This document shows, one piece after another, positions 1 through 8,233 of a stretch of 64,000 bases of DNA. The position numbers and the translations under genes were made by a program. Every line of letters starts with the position of its first letter. The first letter of the stretch is position 1. The stretch comes from Phocaeicola abscessus CCUG 55929 (GTDB lineage: Bacteria; Bacteroidota; Bacteroidia; Bacteroidales; Bacteroidaceae). The stretch lies in assembly GCF_000312445.1 (NCBI RefSeq), contig NZ_HE997185.1:1-64000 (forward strand). Direction: 5' to 3'. The notes below the pieces were generated by a model. That model ran no database searches, had not been told where the DNA came from, and saw nothing but the letters and a program-made list of their open reading frames with translations.

Positions 1-66
1 TCAGGGATTCGAACCCTGGACCCACTGATTAAGAGTCAGTTGCTCTGCCAACTGAGCTAAGGATGC
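1..66 (-). tRNA. tRNA-Lys (anticodon CTT), 3' end outside the window
   Basis: Read on the minus strand from 66, the sequence gives the acceptor strand GCATCCT, a D-arm GCTC...GAGC, an anticodon stem ACTGA/TCAGT around the loop CTCTTAA (anticodon CTT, lysine) and a T-arm CAGGG-TTCGAAT-CCCTG. The last base visible is the first base of the 3' acceptor strand, so about six bases plus the discriminator lie beyond the window start. Confidence 0.93.
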
Positions 67-189
67 TTCTTTGGTTTGAGCGGCGGCAAAGGTAGGCCAT
101 TCCTTTCGATTCGCCAAATCTTTTGGAAGCTTTTTGCCGATGGTAAAAATCAATCTTCCGGCCGATACCTGCTTATCAACAAAATATAT

Positions 190-197
190 TAATTTTG
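190..197 (+). promoter_or_regulatory. -7 element (TAATTTTG) of tilS
   Basis: TAATTTTG matches the Bacteroidota -7 consensus TAnnTTTG and ends five bases before the preferred tilS ATG at 203. The start of transcription would fall on or next to that ATG, so the mRNA would be nearly leaderless. No convincing -33 TTTG is seen. Confidence 0.5.
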
Positions 198-202
198 TGC
201 AC

Positions 203-1507
203 ATGTTACGGCAAACGGTCAAGACATTCATTGAAGACAAAGCATTGTTCTTTCCTAATCAGAAAGTCCTTGTTGCCCTAAGCGGCGGAGCCGACTCCGT
301 AGCGCTGTTACGCATTCTATCGTCCATGGGCTATGCCTGTGAAGCGGCGCATTGCAACTTTCTTCTGCGAGGCGAAGAATCGGATAGGGACGAAGAGTTT
401 GTCCGTCGACTGTGCGAGGAGCAACAGATACCGCTGCATGTCATCCGTTTCGATACGGTAACGTATGCGCAAACGCATCGTCTTTCCATAGAAATGGCCG
501 CAAGAGAACTCCGTTACCATTGGTTTGAACAGTTGCGCAAGGAGATAGGAGCGGATGTCATCGCCCTCGCCCACCATCGGGATGATAGTGTGGAGACGGT
601 TTTGCTGAACCTAATTCGTGGAACCGGTATCAACGGCTTACGAGGCATCCCGGCGAAAAACGGATATATCGTTCGTCCCTTATTAAACGTCAGCCGGACG
701 GAGATTCTGGAATATTTAAAACGATTGGAACAGGAGTATGTAACAGATAGCACCAATCTGGAGAATAAATTCGTCCGGAACAAGATTCGTTTGGAGGTGT
801 TGCCCTTGTTGCGCGAAATAAATCCGTCGGTGAGCGAGAAAATCGCTGAGACGGCGAATCACCTTTCGGAGTCGGCAGTCGTATGTCGTTTGGCTATGCA
901 AGAAGCTGTCAGACGAACGCTTGTCAAGGATGAGCCGGAGGAGAAAATCATGGATATCCCATTGCTTTGGCAAGAGGTATCGCCGTCCTCCGTGCTGTTC
1001 GAGTTCCTTTCTCCACTGGGTTTCAATACCGCCCAAATAAAAGAGATCTGTGACGGCCTGCATAGTCAGTCGGGTAAGCTGTTTTTATCCGAAAAATGGA
1101 AAGTTTTGCGCGACAGGACTCAACTCGTTGCTTTGAAGAAGGAATATCCATCTATTGAGCCTCAGTTAGTTATGAAAATTGTCGATAAAGGTAGCTCTTT
1201 CTGCATCACATCGGATAAAGAGATCGCCTATTTGGATGCCGACAAACTTCACTTACCGCTGAAGGTTCGACGGTGGGAGAGAGGGGATAAGTTCATCCCG
1301 TTCGGAATGACCGGAAAGAAAAAGGTAAGCGATTATCTGACCGATCGGAAATTTTCGCTCTTCCGAAAAGAGGGGCAGTATGTGGCATGTTCCGGAGAGG
1401 ATATCGTGTGGCTCATCGGAGAACGGATCGACCATCGTTTCCGCATTACCGATCAAACCAGACGGGTGTTGATTCTCCGTCTGTCAGAGCAGCATGATTC
1501 CGTTTAA
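203..1507 (+). CDS. tilS: tRNA(Ile)-lysidine synthase
   Basis: TilS attaches lysine to C34 of the tRNA-Ile that has a CAU anticodon, so that it reads AUA as isoleucine; it acts in the cytosol. The N-terminal PP-loop SGGADS (about residues 27-32) is the ATP pyrophosphatase signature, and the region after it (HHRDDSVET, then RNKIRLEVLPLL) is typical of the family. A C-terminal TilS domain ends the 434-residue protein. I chose the ATG at 203 over the in-frame ATG at 134 because the -7 element at 190-197 lies between them. The last 24 bases overlap the convergent pgeF. Confidence 0.93.
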   Translation: MLRQTVKTFIEDKALFFPNQKVLVALSGGADSVALLRILSSMGYACEAAHCNFLLRGEESDRDEEFVRRLCEEQQIPLHVIRFDTVTYAQTHRLSIEMAARELRYHWFEQLRKEIGADVIALAHHRDDSVETVLLNLIRGTGINGLRGIPAKNGYIVRPLLNVSRTEILEYLKRLEQEYVTDSTNLENKFVRNKIRLEVLPLLREINPSVSEKIAETANHLSESAVVCRLAMQEAVRRTLVKDEPEEKIMDIPLLWQEVSPSSVLFEFLSPLGFNTAQIKEICDGLHSQSGKLFLSEKWKVLRDRTQLVALKKEYPSIEPQLVMKIVDKGSSFCITSDKEIAYLDADKLHLPLKVRRWERGDKFIPFGMTGKKKVSDYLTDRKFSLFRKEGQYVACSGEDIVWLIGERIDHRFRITDQTRRVLILRLSEQHDSV

Positions 1508-2260
1508 AATTCGTCCGGAACGATTGCCCAGACGTCGCGCCGAGAAGAAATCCTCCGAATGGGTATAAGTACAAATCCCTGAAATCTCTGTGTGCCCTTC
1601 TCCGACCCCCTGATCCGACAGTATTTGCCGATTAGCTTCCCAGAGATTGATGTGCCATTTTTCGTCGTGTCGGGCTATCGTATTCATGTCGAAGCCGGCA
1701 TTGCGGAAAGCCTCATAGACTTCGTCGCCGACTTCAAAGGCGTCGACGGAAATGCTCGGTCCGATACACGCCAAAATATCTTTGGCATCGCAGGCATAGT
1801 GCTGTCTCATCGTTTGGATAACCGTCTCGACGATACGGATAACCGTTCCGCGCCAACCCGAATGTACGGCAGCCACCACTTTCTTTACCGGATCGTACAG
1901 CAAAACGGGCACACAATCGGCTGTAGATACGCATGCACAGATACGGGGGACAGCTGTTACCACGGCATCGATACCTTCTAATTTGGAGGGAATATCGGGA
2001 GTATTCACCAAACAAATGCTGTCCCTATGGCATTGATGAGGAATGACGAACGCTTTCGGCGGTTCGGGGAACAACCTCGACAGCGCATGCAAATTCCGTG
2101 CGGCATGTTTTTCCGAATCTCCGCCGTGAACCGTACAATTGAACGTCGCATACGTCCCCTTGCTGCAACCGCCGTGGCGGGTCGTGGAGAAAGCGATGAT
2201 TTCCGGATGGGTTTCCAACAGATGATAAGTGATAAAGTGCCTTTGGGTAAGATACGACAT
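1484..2260 (-). CDS. pgeF: PgeF/YfiH-type multicopper-like purine nucleoside enzyme
   Basis: This is a 258-residue protein of the YfiH family (once annotated as laccase-domain polyphenol oxidase). Members edit peptidoglycan precursors or act on adenosine. Visible hallmarks are STTRHGG near the N-terminus, HQCHRD, the STADCVPVLL segment, AAVHSGWRGT and the C-terminal FFSARRLGNRSGR. The metal ligands are expected among the His and Cys of the H-x-C-H, ADC and VHSGWRG motifs. The start is taken at 2260; a second in-frame ATG at 2287 is closer to a possible promoter. The gene converges on tilS with a 24-base overlap and diverges from the yccF-like gene. Confidence 0.88.
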   Translation of the reverse strand: MSYLTQRHFITYHLLETHPEIIAFSTTRHGGCSKGTYATFNCTVHGGDSEKHAARNLHALSRLFPEPPKAFVIPHQCHRDSICLVNTPDIPSKLEGIDAVVTAVPRICACVSTADCVPVLLYDPVKKVVAAVHSGWRGTVIRIVETVIQTMRQHYACDAKDILACIGPSISVDAFEVGDEVYEAFRNAGFDMNTIARHDEKWHINLWEANRQILSDQGVGEGHTEISGICTYTHSEDFFSARRLGNRSGRILNGIMLL

Positions 2261-2312
2261 CGTTTCAGCATCAATTATAAATCTCATTTGCTGCGAAGGT
2301 ACGAAAATATCG

Positions 2313-2320
2313 TATATTTG
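2313..2320 (+). promoter_or_regulatory. -7 element (TATATTTG) of the yccF-like gene
   Basis: TATATTTG fits TAnnTTTG exactly. A TTTG at 2287-2290 lies 22 bases upstream, slightly more than the usual 19-21. The leader to the ATG at 2352 would be about 26 nt. Confidence 0.6.
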
Positions 2321-2351
2321 CACTGTGGAAAACGATAAATGAGCGGAAAAC

Positions 2352-2750
2352 ATGAGATTGATAGGCAATATCGTCTGGTTACTCCTTGGCGGCGGAGCCA
2401 CGGCCGTAGAGTATTTTATAGCGAGCATCGGACTGATGCTCACGGTCATCGGCATTCCGTTCGGTTTGCAAACGATGAAATTAGGTCTGCTATGCCTGTG
2501 GCCGTTCGGTTCGTATGTCCGCCCCGCCGAAGGGCAACCAGGCTGTCTGAGCACGCTGATGAATTTCATCTGGTTCTTTATCGGAGGCGTTTGGATATGC
2601 CTTACTCACGTTTTCTTCGGGGTCTTGCTATCCATTACGATCATCGGTATTCCGTTCGGGAAGCAGCACTTGAAGATGGCTCACCTCGCTCTGACTCCTT
2701 TCGGGAGAGAGATCGTCGGTCGTCGATCCCGTTCCCGATACGGCATGTAA
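2352..2750 (+). CDS. YccF-domain inner membrane protein
   Basis: This 132-residue protein has two homologous halves, each a hydrophobic segment ending in IGIPFG (about residues 33-38 and 98-103) followed by a K-x-x-x-L-x-L-x-P-FG stretch. That duplication is the signature of YccF (DUF307) proteins, small inner-membrane proteins of unknown function. The C-terminus is short and arginine-rich, so probably cytoplasmic. The gene stands alone between divergent pgeF and a repeat field. Confidence 0.85.
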   Translation: MRLIGNIVWLLLGGGATAVEYFIASIGLMLTVIGIPFGLQTMKLGLLCLWPFGSYVRPAEGQPGCLSTLMNFIWFFIGGVWICLTHVFFGVLLSITIIGIPFGKQHLKMAHLALTPFGREIVGRRSRSRYGM

Positions 2751-2831
2751 AAGAGCTTACCACTCGGATCGTTTCTCCCTGCCGACGACTCGTTTAAAAA
2801 GCGTATCCCAGCCCCAAATAAGGATAAGATA

Positions 2832-3139
2832 CGTTCGGGATCCCGTCGGCGAGGTTGTTTATCCCGTCGGCGAGGTTGTTTATCCCGTCGGATAGGTTGT
2901 ACAACCTATCCGGACACGTCCGAAACGTCAAATTTGAGGTTGTCTAACCTCAACGGACAGGTTACCCGACGTATCCGGTGAGGTTCGGGATGTCAACGGA
3001 CAGGTTACCCGACGTATCCGGCGGGATCCGGGACGTCAACGGACAGGTTGTACAACCTGTCTCGCGAGGTAAAATACCCCGTCGGTTCTATTTTCGACTT
3101 CAACAATGGAGTTTGGGACGTCTCCGCCGAGGTACGGCG
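2832..3139. repeat. Repeat field R1: degenerate 21/22-nt tandem words and palindromes
   Basis: Between two convergent genes lie shuffled copies of short words such as CGAGGTTGT, GGACGT and CGTATCCGG. Units beginning CCCGTCGG start at 2842, 2863 and 2884 (21-nt step). A longer unit beginning CAACGGACAGGTT starts at 2951, 2994 and 3037 (43-nt step). Two perfect palindromes share the core AGGTTGTACAACCT: 24 bp at 2889-2912 and 20 bp at 3042-3061. A hairpin TTGAGGTT-GTCT-AACCTCAA sits at 2934-2953. Positions 2863-2986 match the reverse complement of 19661-19784 without gaps. Confidence 0.9.
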
Positions 3140-3148
3140 ATCGATCGC

Positions 3149-5194
3149 TCAAATCAGACGGATGCTCCGTTTAATGAAGGCATCCAAAGCTTCTCCCCGC
3201 AAGAGGTTATTTTGCAAGAGGGCCAAGTCGATTAGCTGATGTACAACCTGATTCTCTTTCGCATAATGGGTGATGATAGCCTCTTTTTGGTTCTTCTTGT
3301 CGGAAATTTTTTGTTCCGTCTCGGTCCATTCGTCTTTTTCCGCCTGCGGAATTTCTTCTTCTTTCTTTCCTTCTTTCAATCGAAGCAGTTCGTCGCGACG
3401 TTTCTCTATGGCGGCGATTTCGGCGTCTATGGGTTCGATAGTCGGTTTGCACTTACGCTCCGCCTCGCTTAATACGTCTTTTATCAATCGATGATCCACG
3501 TTCAGCACCACCGTGTACATGTCCGGCATTTCTCCATAGAAGCTCATACCGTTTTGGATATGGGCCATGTCTTTCATCCGTCGCATGTATTCGCTTTGGG
3601 TGATCACGACCGGTCCGTTATTTTCGCCCATCGCTTGGGTTTCGACATGGAATTCCATCTTTTCGTGCTTCGGCATCTGCGAGCTGAACAGGGTGGAAAG
3701 CATATCCGTCTGAGCAGCTTGAAGCTTCGATTTCTCAGCGTCCGCTTTCGGGATAAGCCGATCTGTCACCTCGCTGTCCACCCGTGTAAAACGCGTTTTT
3801 TCCAATTTTTGTTCCAAGAGGTTCACCATCGCCACGTCAATCTCCCCATCCATCAGCAATACGTTATATCCTTTGTTATTGGCGGCCTCGATGTAACTGT
3901 ATTGGTCGTCCTTGTTATTGGCATAGAGGTAGACTACCGTCCCGTTCTTGTCTGTCTGCTCGCCTTGGATGAGCTCCTTGTATTCGTCCAAAGTATAATA
4001 ATGTCCTTCCGTATCTTTCAGCAATACGAACTTGGTGGCGCGCGTATAGAACTCGTCCTGGGTCAGCATGCCGAAGTCGATGAAAACTTTCAAGTCGTCC
4101 CATTTTTTCTCGTATTCCTTCCGATCGTTCTTAAAGAGCTGATCCAGTCGGTCTGCCACTTTCTTGGTGATGTAGGTGGCGATCTTCTTTACGTTCGCGT
4201 CGCTTTGCAAATACGAACGGGATACGTTCAAGGGGATATCCGGCGAGTCGATGACCCCGTGCAGCAACGTCATAAATTCGGGTACGATGCCTTCCACGCT
4301 GTCGGTAACGAATACCTGGTTGCAATAGAGTTGGATTTTGTTCTTTTGCAATTCCACATTTCGACGAACTTTGGGGAAGTAAAGAATACCCGTTAAATGG
4401 AAGGGATAATCCACATTCAGATGAATCCAGAATAGCGGTTCGTCAGACATGGGATAGAGGTCGCGATAGAAATTCTTATAATCCTCGTCCTTCAGATCTG
4501 CCGGCCGACGGGTCCACAACGGATTGACGTCATTGATAATCAAATCTTCGGTCGTCTCCACCTGTTTGCCGTCTTTCCATTCCTTTTTCTTGCCAAATGC
4601 GATAGGGATGGGCAAGAAACGGCAATACTTCTTCAACAGGTCGCTCACGCGCGATTCTTCCAAGAACTCCTTGGCATCGTCGTCGATATGGAGGATGATA
4701 TCCGTGCCGCGATCGGCCTTATCCGCCTCTTCGATGGTAAACGAGGGTGATCCGTCGCATGTCCAACGCACCGCTTGCGCCCCTTCCTGATAAGACTTGG
4801 TAACGATTTCCACCTTTTTAGAAACCATGAAGGCGGCGTAGAACCCCAGTCCGAAATGTCCGATAATGGCATTCGCATCGTCTTTATATTTTTCGAGGAA
4901 GTCGTTCGCTCCGGAAAAAGCGATCTGATTGATGTATTTGTCGATTTCTTCAGCCGTCATGCCGATGCCTTTGTCCGAGACGGTCAAGGTGTCTTTCTGG
5001 AGATCAATCCGAATCGTCAGATCGCCCAATTCACCTTTAAAATCGCCTTTCGAAGCCAACGTTTTGAGTTTTTGCGTAGCGTCGACCGCATTGGAGACCA
5101 ACTCGCGAAGGAAAATTTCATGATCGCTGTACAAGAATTTTTTAATAACGGGGAATATGTTTTCCGTGGTTACCCCTATCTGACCTTTTTGCAT
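3149..5194 (-). CDS. htpG: Molecular chaperone HtpG (Hsp90)
   Basis: HtpG is the bacterial Hsp90, an ATP-driven cytosolic homodimer that remodels client proteins. The N-terminal GHKL ATPase shows the N-box ELVSNAVDA (about residues 32-40), DKGIGM and GHFGLGFYAAF. The middle domain carries SRSYLQSD, and the C-terminal dimerisation region is intact. At 681 residues it is longer than the E. coli protein, as is usual in Bacteroidota. I chose the start at 5194 (MQKGQIGVTTENIFP) because this is the family N-terminus; the 15 codons upstream are AT-rich leader. Its 3' end abuts repeat field R1. Confidence 0.96.
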   Translation of the reverse strand: MQKGQIGVTTENIFPVIKKFLYSDHEIFLRELVSNAVDATQKLKTLASKGDFKGELGDLTIRIDLQKDTLTVSDKGIGMTAEEIDKYINQIAFSGANDFLEKYKDDANAIIGHFGLGFYAAFMVSKKVEIVTKSYQEGAQAVRWTCDGSPSFTIEEADKADRGTDIILHIDDDAKEFLEESRVSDLLKKYCRFLPIPIAFGKKKEWKDGKQVETTEDLIINDVNPLWTRRPADLKDEDYKNFYRDLYPMSDEPLFWIHLNVDYPFHLTGILYFPKVRRNVELQKNKIQLYCNQVFVTDSVEGIVPEFMTLLHGVIDSPDIPLNVSRSYLQSDANVKKIATYITKKVADRLDQLFKNDRKEYEKKWDDLKVFIDFGMLTQDEFYTRATKFVLLKDTEGHYYTLDEYKELIQGEQTDKNGTVVYLYANNKDDQYSYIEAANNKGYNVLLMDGEIDVAMVNLLEQKLEKTRFTRVDSEVTDRLIPKADAEKSKLQAAQTDMLSTLFSSQMPKHEKMEFHVETQAMGENNGPVVITQSEYMRRMKDMAHIQNGMSFYGEMPDMYTVVLNVDHRLIKDVLSEAERKCKPTIEPIDAEIAAIEKRRDELLRLKEGKKEEEIPQAEKDEWTETEQKISDKKNQKEAIITHYAKENQVVHQLIDLALLQNNLLRGEALDAFIKRSIRLI

Positions 5195-5235
5195 ACTGTT
5201 ATTATTTTGAATTTCAATTTTTGAAAACGAGAGAA

Positions 5236-5273
5236 ACAAAAAAAATGCCAGATACGAACGTATCTGACATTTT
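5236..5273 (-). terminator. Intrinsic terminator of clpC
   Basis: On the minus strand the stem TGTCAGATAC-GTTC-GTATCTGGCA is followed by eight T residues. It sits 24 bases after the clpC stop codon and before htpG, so the two chaperone genes are separate transcription units. Confidence 0.85.
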
Positions 5274-5296
5274 GTCGGTGAAGATACCGAATACCG

Positions 5297-7813
5297 TTAT
5301 CGAATCGACATGACTAATTTTTCTTTCTCCTTGTCGTAAGAAGCCCGGATGGTGTCGCCGGCTTTCCATTCCGAAGCCAGCATACATTCCGAAAGCTCGT
5401 CTTCGATATATTTCTGGACGGCACGCTTCAGCGGACGGGCACCATATTCGATATCGTATCCTTTTTCTGCCACGAACTTTTTGGCTTCGGCATCGATTTC
5501 AAAATGATATCCGATCTTTTCAATACGATCGATCAGACCTTTGAGCTCTATATCGATGATTTTGATCAAAGCGTCCATATTCAGCTGTTCGAAATTGATA
5601 ACTTCGTCCAGCCGGTTGATAAATTCCGGAGCAAACCGCTTGTTCAACGCCTTGGTGATGACGGTGCGGGCTTTGTCTTCCAGACTCTTGCTCAGATCCG
5701 TAGTGAACCCGATCCCTTTTCCGAAATCTTTCAATTCGCGGCTGCCGACATTGGAAGTCATGATAAGGATGGTGTTCTTGAAATCGATGGTGCGCCCCTG
5801 ACCGTCCGTCAAACGTCCTTCGTCCATTACTTGCAGCAAGATATTATATACGTTCTGATGGGCTTTTTCTATCTCGTCGAGCAAAACGATCGAATAAGGC
5901 TTCCGACGAACCTTTTCCGTCAATTGCCCGCCTTCTTCAAACCCTACGTAACCCGGAGGCGCTCCGATGAGTCGAGACACGTTAAAGTCCTGTACGTACT
6001 CGCTCATATCTACCCGAATGACGGCATCCTTCGATCCGAACATCAACAGTGCCAATTGCTGCGCCAAGAAGGTTTTTCCCACGCCGGTAGGTCCTACGAA
6101 CATGAAAGTACCGATAGGCCGGTTCGGCTCTTTGAGTCCTAACCGGTTTCGCTGAATGGCTTTTACTAACACGTCGATGGCTTTATCTTGGCCGATCACG
6201 GTTGCTTTCAGATCGTCGCGCATGGTCAGCAATCGCTTGCCTTCCGATTGTACCATTCGCTGTACGGGAACACCGGACATCATCGAGACGACGTCTTCGA
6301 TTTGAGGTCCGTCCACCGTATGCCGGTTCTCTTTCATCTGGAGTTCCCATTGGTCGCGCAAGGCTTCCAATTGCAATTCCAATGTTTTCTCTTTGTCGCG
6401 ATAGTTCGCCGCCAGTTCGAAATTCTGAGACCGTACAGCCTGATTCTTCAATTCCTTCGTATCTTCAATCCGTTTTTCCTGTTCTTCGATTTCCTTCGGT
6501 GCGGCAATATTGATCAGGTGTACGCGCGATCCGGCCTCGTCCATGGCATCGATGGCTTTATCCGGGAAAAAGCGATCCGTAATATATCGATCCGTCAAAC
6601 GAACGCAAGCCTGTAAGGCTTCGTCGGTATAAAACACGTTGTGATGATCTTCGTACTTATCCTTGATCTGCTGAAGGATTTGCAGGGTTTCGTCTACGGT
6701 GGTCGGTTCGATGATGATCTTCTGGAAACGACGTTCCAACGCTCTGTCCTTTTCGATGCTTTGGCGATATTCGTCTAAGGTCGTGGCGCCGATACATTGA
6801 ATCTCGCCGCGCGAGAGAGAAGGTTTCAACATATTCGCCGCATCCATGGAACCGGCCGCAGACCCAGCTCCTATAATGGTATGAATCTCATCGATAAACA
6901 GAATGACATTCGTATTTTTCTTCAGTTCGCCCAAGATGGAGCGCAGGCGCTCTTCGAACTGTCCGCGATACTTTGTTCCGGCAACGACAGCCGCCAGGTC
7001 GAGCGAAACGACCCGCTTGCCAAATAATATACGCGATACTTTCTTCTGGATGATTCGTAAGGCCAGCCCTTCTACGATCGCGGATTTGCCTACGCCCGGT
7101 TCGCCGATTAGGACAGGGTTGTTTTTCTTCCGGCGAGAGAGGATTTGAGCCACCCGCTCGATTTCCTTATCTCGTCCGATCACAGGATCTAATTTTCCTT
7201 CCTCCGCCAATCTGGTCAAATCCGTACTAAAAGCATCGAGAGCGGGGGTATCGTTCTGAGAGGGGCGGGTGCGCGTTTGCTGTTGAGCATTGCCCATAGG
7301 CCTGTTCAGATTCCTGCCCGGCATATTCTCCTCTTCCTCCTCGTCTTCGCTAAATCCCAAACCGCTGTGAATATCAGGCTTCAGCGAAAGTTGATCGTAG
7401 ACCTTTTGGTAGGTCACGCCGTACATCTCCAGCAGGTTACGCGCATCGTTCTTGTCCAATTTCATGATAGCCAATAATATATGTTCCGAATCAGCCACAT
7501 CGTTATTCAACAATTTGGATTCCAAGATGCAGAGTTTCAATACGCGCGAAGCTTGTTCATTCAAATTAATTTCTTCATCGCCCGTTATTTCTTGAACTTT
7601 TGCACGGAGTTTGAGCAACTCCTCGATGCTATACTTTACTTCGGACAAATTAACATGCATCCCGTTCAACACGTCGATAGCTTTGCCGTCTCCGTCTCGA
7701 ATAAGTCCCAGCAGCAAATGTTCCGGCCCGATGTAGTTGTTTTGAAGACGCCATGCTTCTTCTTTGCTATAGGTTATTATATCTGTTACCCGTTGTGAAA
7801 ATTGATTTTTCAT
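5297..7813 (-). CDS. clpC: ATP-dependent Clp protease ATPase subunit ClpC
   Basis: This is a Hsp100 unfoldase that feeds substrates to ClpP. The 838 residues show a Clp_N repeat domain (1-145), an acidic linker (155-163), AAA+ module 1 with Walker A GEPGVGKS at 237-244 and Walker B LFIDEIH, a UVR/middle segment near 440-490, and AAA+ module 2 with Walker A GPTGVGKT at 574-581 and LLDEIEKAH. The presence of the UVR segment and the Clp_N arrangement point to ClpC rather than ClpB or ClpA. Two -7 elements lie upstream, at 7845 and 7965. Confidence 0.95.
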   Translation of the reverse strand: MKNQFSQRVTDIITYSKEEAWRLQNNYIGPEHLLLGLIRDGDGKAIDVLNGMHVNLSEVKYSIEELLKLRAKVQEITGDEEINLNEQASRVLKLCILESKLLNNDVADSEHILLAIMKLDKNDARNLLEMYGVTYQKVYDQLSLKPDIHSGLGFSEDEEEEENMPGRNLNRPMGNAQQQTRTRPSQNDTPALDAFSTDLTRLAEEGKLDPVIGRDKEIERVAQILSRRKKNNPVLIGEPGVGKSAIVEGLALRIIQKKVSRILFGKRVVSLDLAAVVAGTKYRGQFEERLRSILGELKKNTNVILFIDEIHTIIGAGSAAGSMDAANMLKPSLSRGEIQCIGATTLDEYRQSIEKDRALERRFQKIIIEPTTVDETLQILQQIKDKYEDHHNVFYTDEALQACVRLTDRYITDRFFPDKAIDAMDEAGSRVHLINIAAPKEIEEQEKRIEDTKELKNQAVRSQNFELAANYRDKEKTLELQLEALRDQWELQMKENRHTVDGPQIEDVVSMMSGVPVQRMVQSEGKRLLTMRDDLKATVIGQDKAIDVLVKAIQRNRLGLKEPNRPIGTFMFVGPTGVGKTFLAQQLALLMFGSKDAVIRVDMSEYVQDFNVSRLIGAPPGYVGFEEGGQLTEKVRRKPYSIVLLDEIEKAHQNVYNILLQVMDEGRLTDGQGRTIDFKNTILIMTSNVGSRELKDFGKGIGFTTDLSKSLEDKARTVITKALNKRFAPEFINRLDEVINFEQLNMDALIKIIDIELKGLIDRIEKIGYHFEIDAEAKKFVAEKGYDIEYGARPLKRAVQKYIEDELSECMLASEWKAGDTIRASYDKEKEKLVMSIR

Positions 7814-7844
7814 AAATTATACGCTTCCTAAGTCTAATTACATA

Positions 7845-7852
7845 CAAATATA
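7845..7852 (-). promoter_or_regulatory. Proximal -7 element (TATATTTG) of clpC
   Basis: The minus strand reads TATATTTG, an exact match to TAnnTTTG, 31 bases before the clpC ATG. No clear -33 box is at the expected distance. Confidence 0.6.
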
Positions 7853-7964
7853 CACGAATTAAATTCAAATCTTCTCTTAAATAAAAATACTTTTTCTTCT
7901 TTTACAAAATACGTGCCAAAACGGAAACACCTGTCCCTCGTCGATCGTCTCCGTTAAGAATAAA

Positions 7965-7972
7965 CAAATATA
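7965..7972 (-). promoter_or_regulatory. Distal -7 element (TATATTTG) upstream of clpC
   Basis: A second exact TATATTTG on the minus strand lies 120 bases upstream of the first. Transcripts from it would carry a leader of roughly 145 nt containing a possible hairpin (AACGGAGAC pairing with GTTTCCGTT, about 7920-7957). The 420-base clpC-gyrA gap otherwise holds no gene I can support. Confidence 0.4.
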
Positions 7973-8233
7973 CCTCGTTTTATGGTATTTTATCATTTCC
8001 AAGCGGTAAATTATTAAAATTGTTTCGGTCGTCGAATCAGTTATGCGCACCGCACACGGGCTAAACACTTGCCTTTTCCTTTTAGAAGTATAAATACAGC
8101 AAGAGAATGGCATTTAATAATTACCTCTAAAAACATGTTAAGGAAAAACTTTTTCAAACTTTTTTTTCGTATGTCGCTTGAAAGTCGTATTTTTACAGGG
8201 ATTTTTGAAAATCCATCTTATATTAAGAATGAA

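Noticed and set aside
1484-1507. The 24-base tilS-pgeF overlap as a sign of a frameshift
   Set aside because: Both C-termini look complete and family-like, so it is an ordinary convergent overlap.
2978-3235. Open frame of 85 codons over field R1 and the end of htpG
   Set aside because: It is made of repeat words and then runs antisense over htpG; no protein family is recognisable.
3491-4396. 301-codon open frame opposite htpG
   Set aside because: It is the antisense shadow of a well-conserved gene, with a His/Val/Phe-rich composition typical of such shadows.
7877-8113. 78-codon open frame in the clpC-gyrA gap
   Set aside because: Composition is unlike a real gene (Cys/Lys/Arg/Ile-rich), it overlaps both leader regions, and nothing is recognisable in it.
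8069-8233. 55-codon N-terminal extension of gyrA
   Set aside because: The known family N-terminus starts at 8234; the extension is AT-rich and looks like leader sequence.
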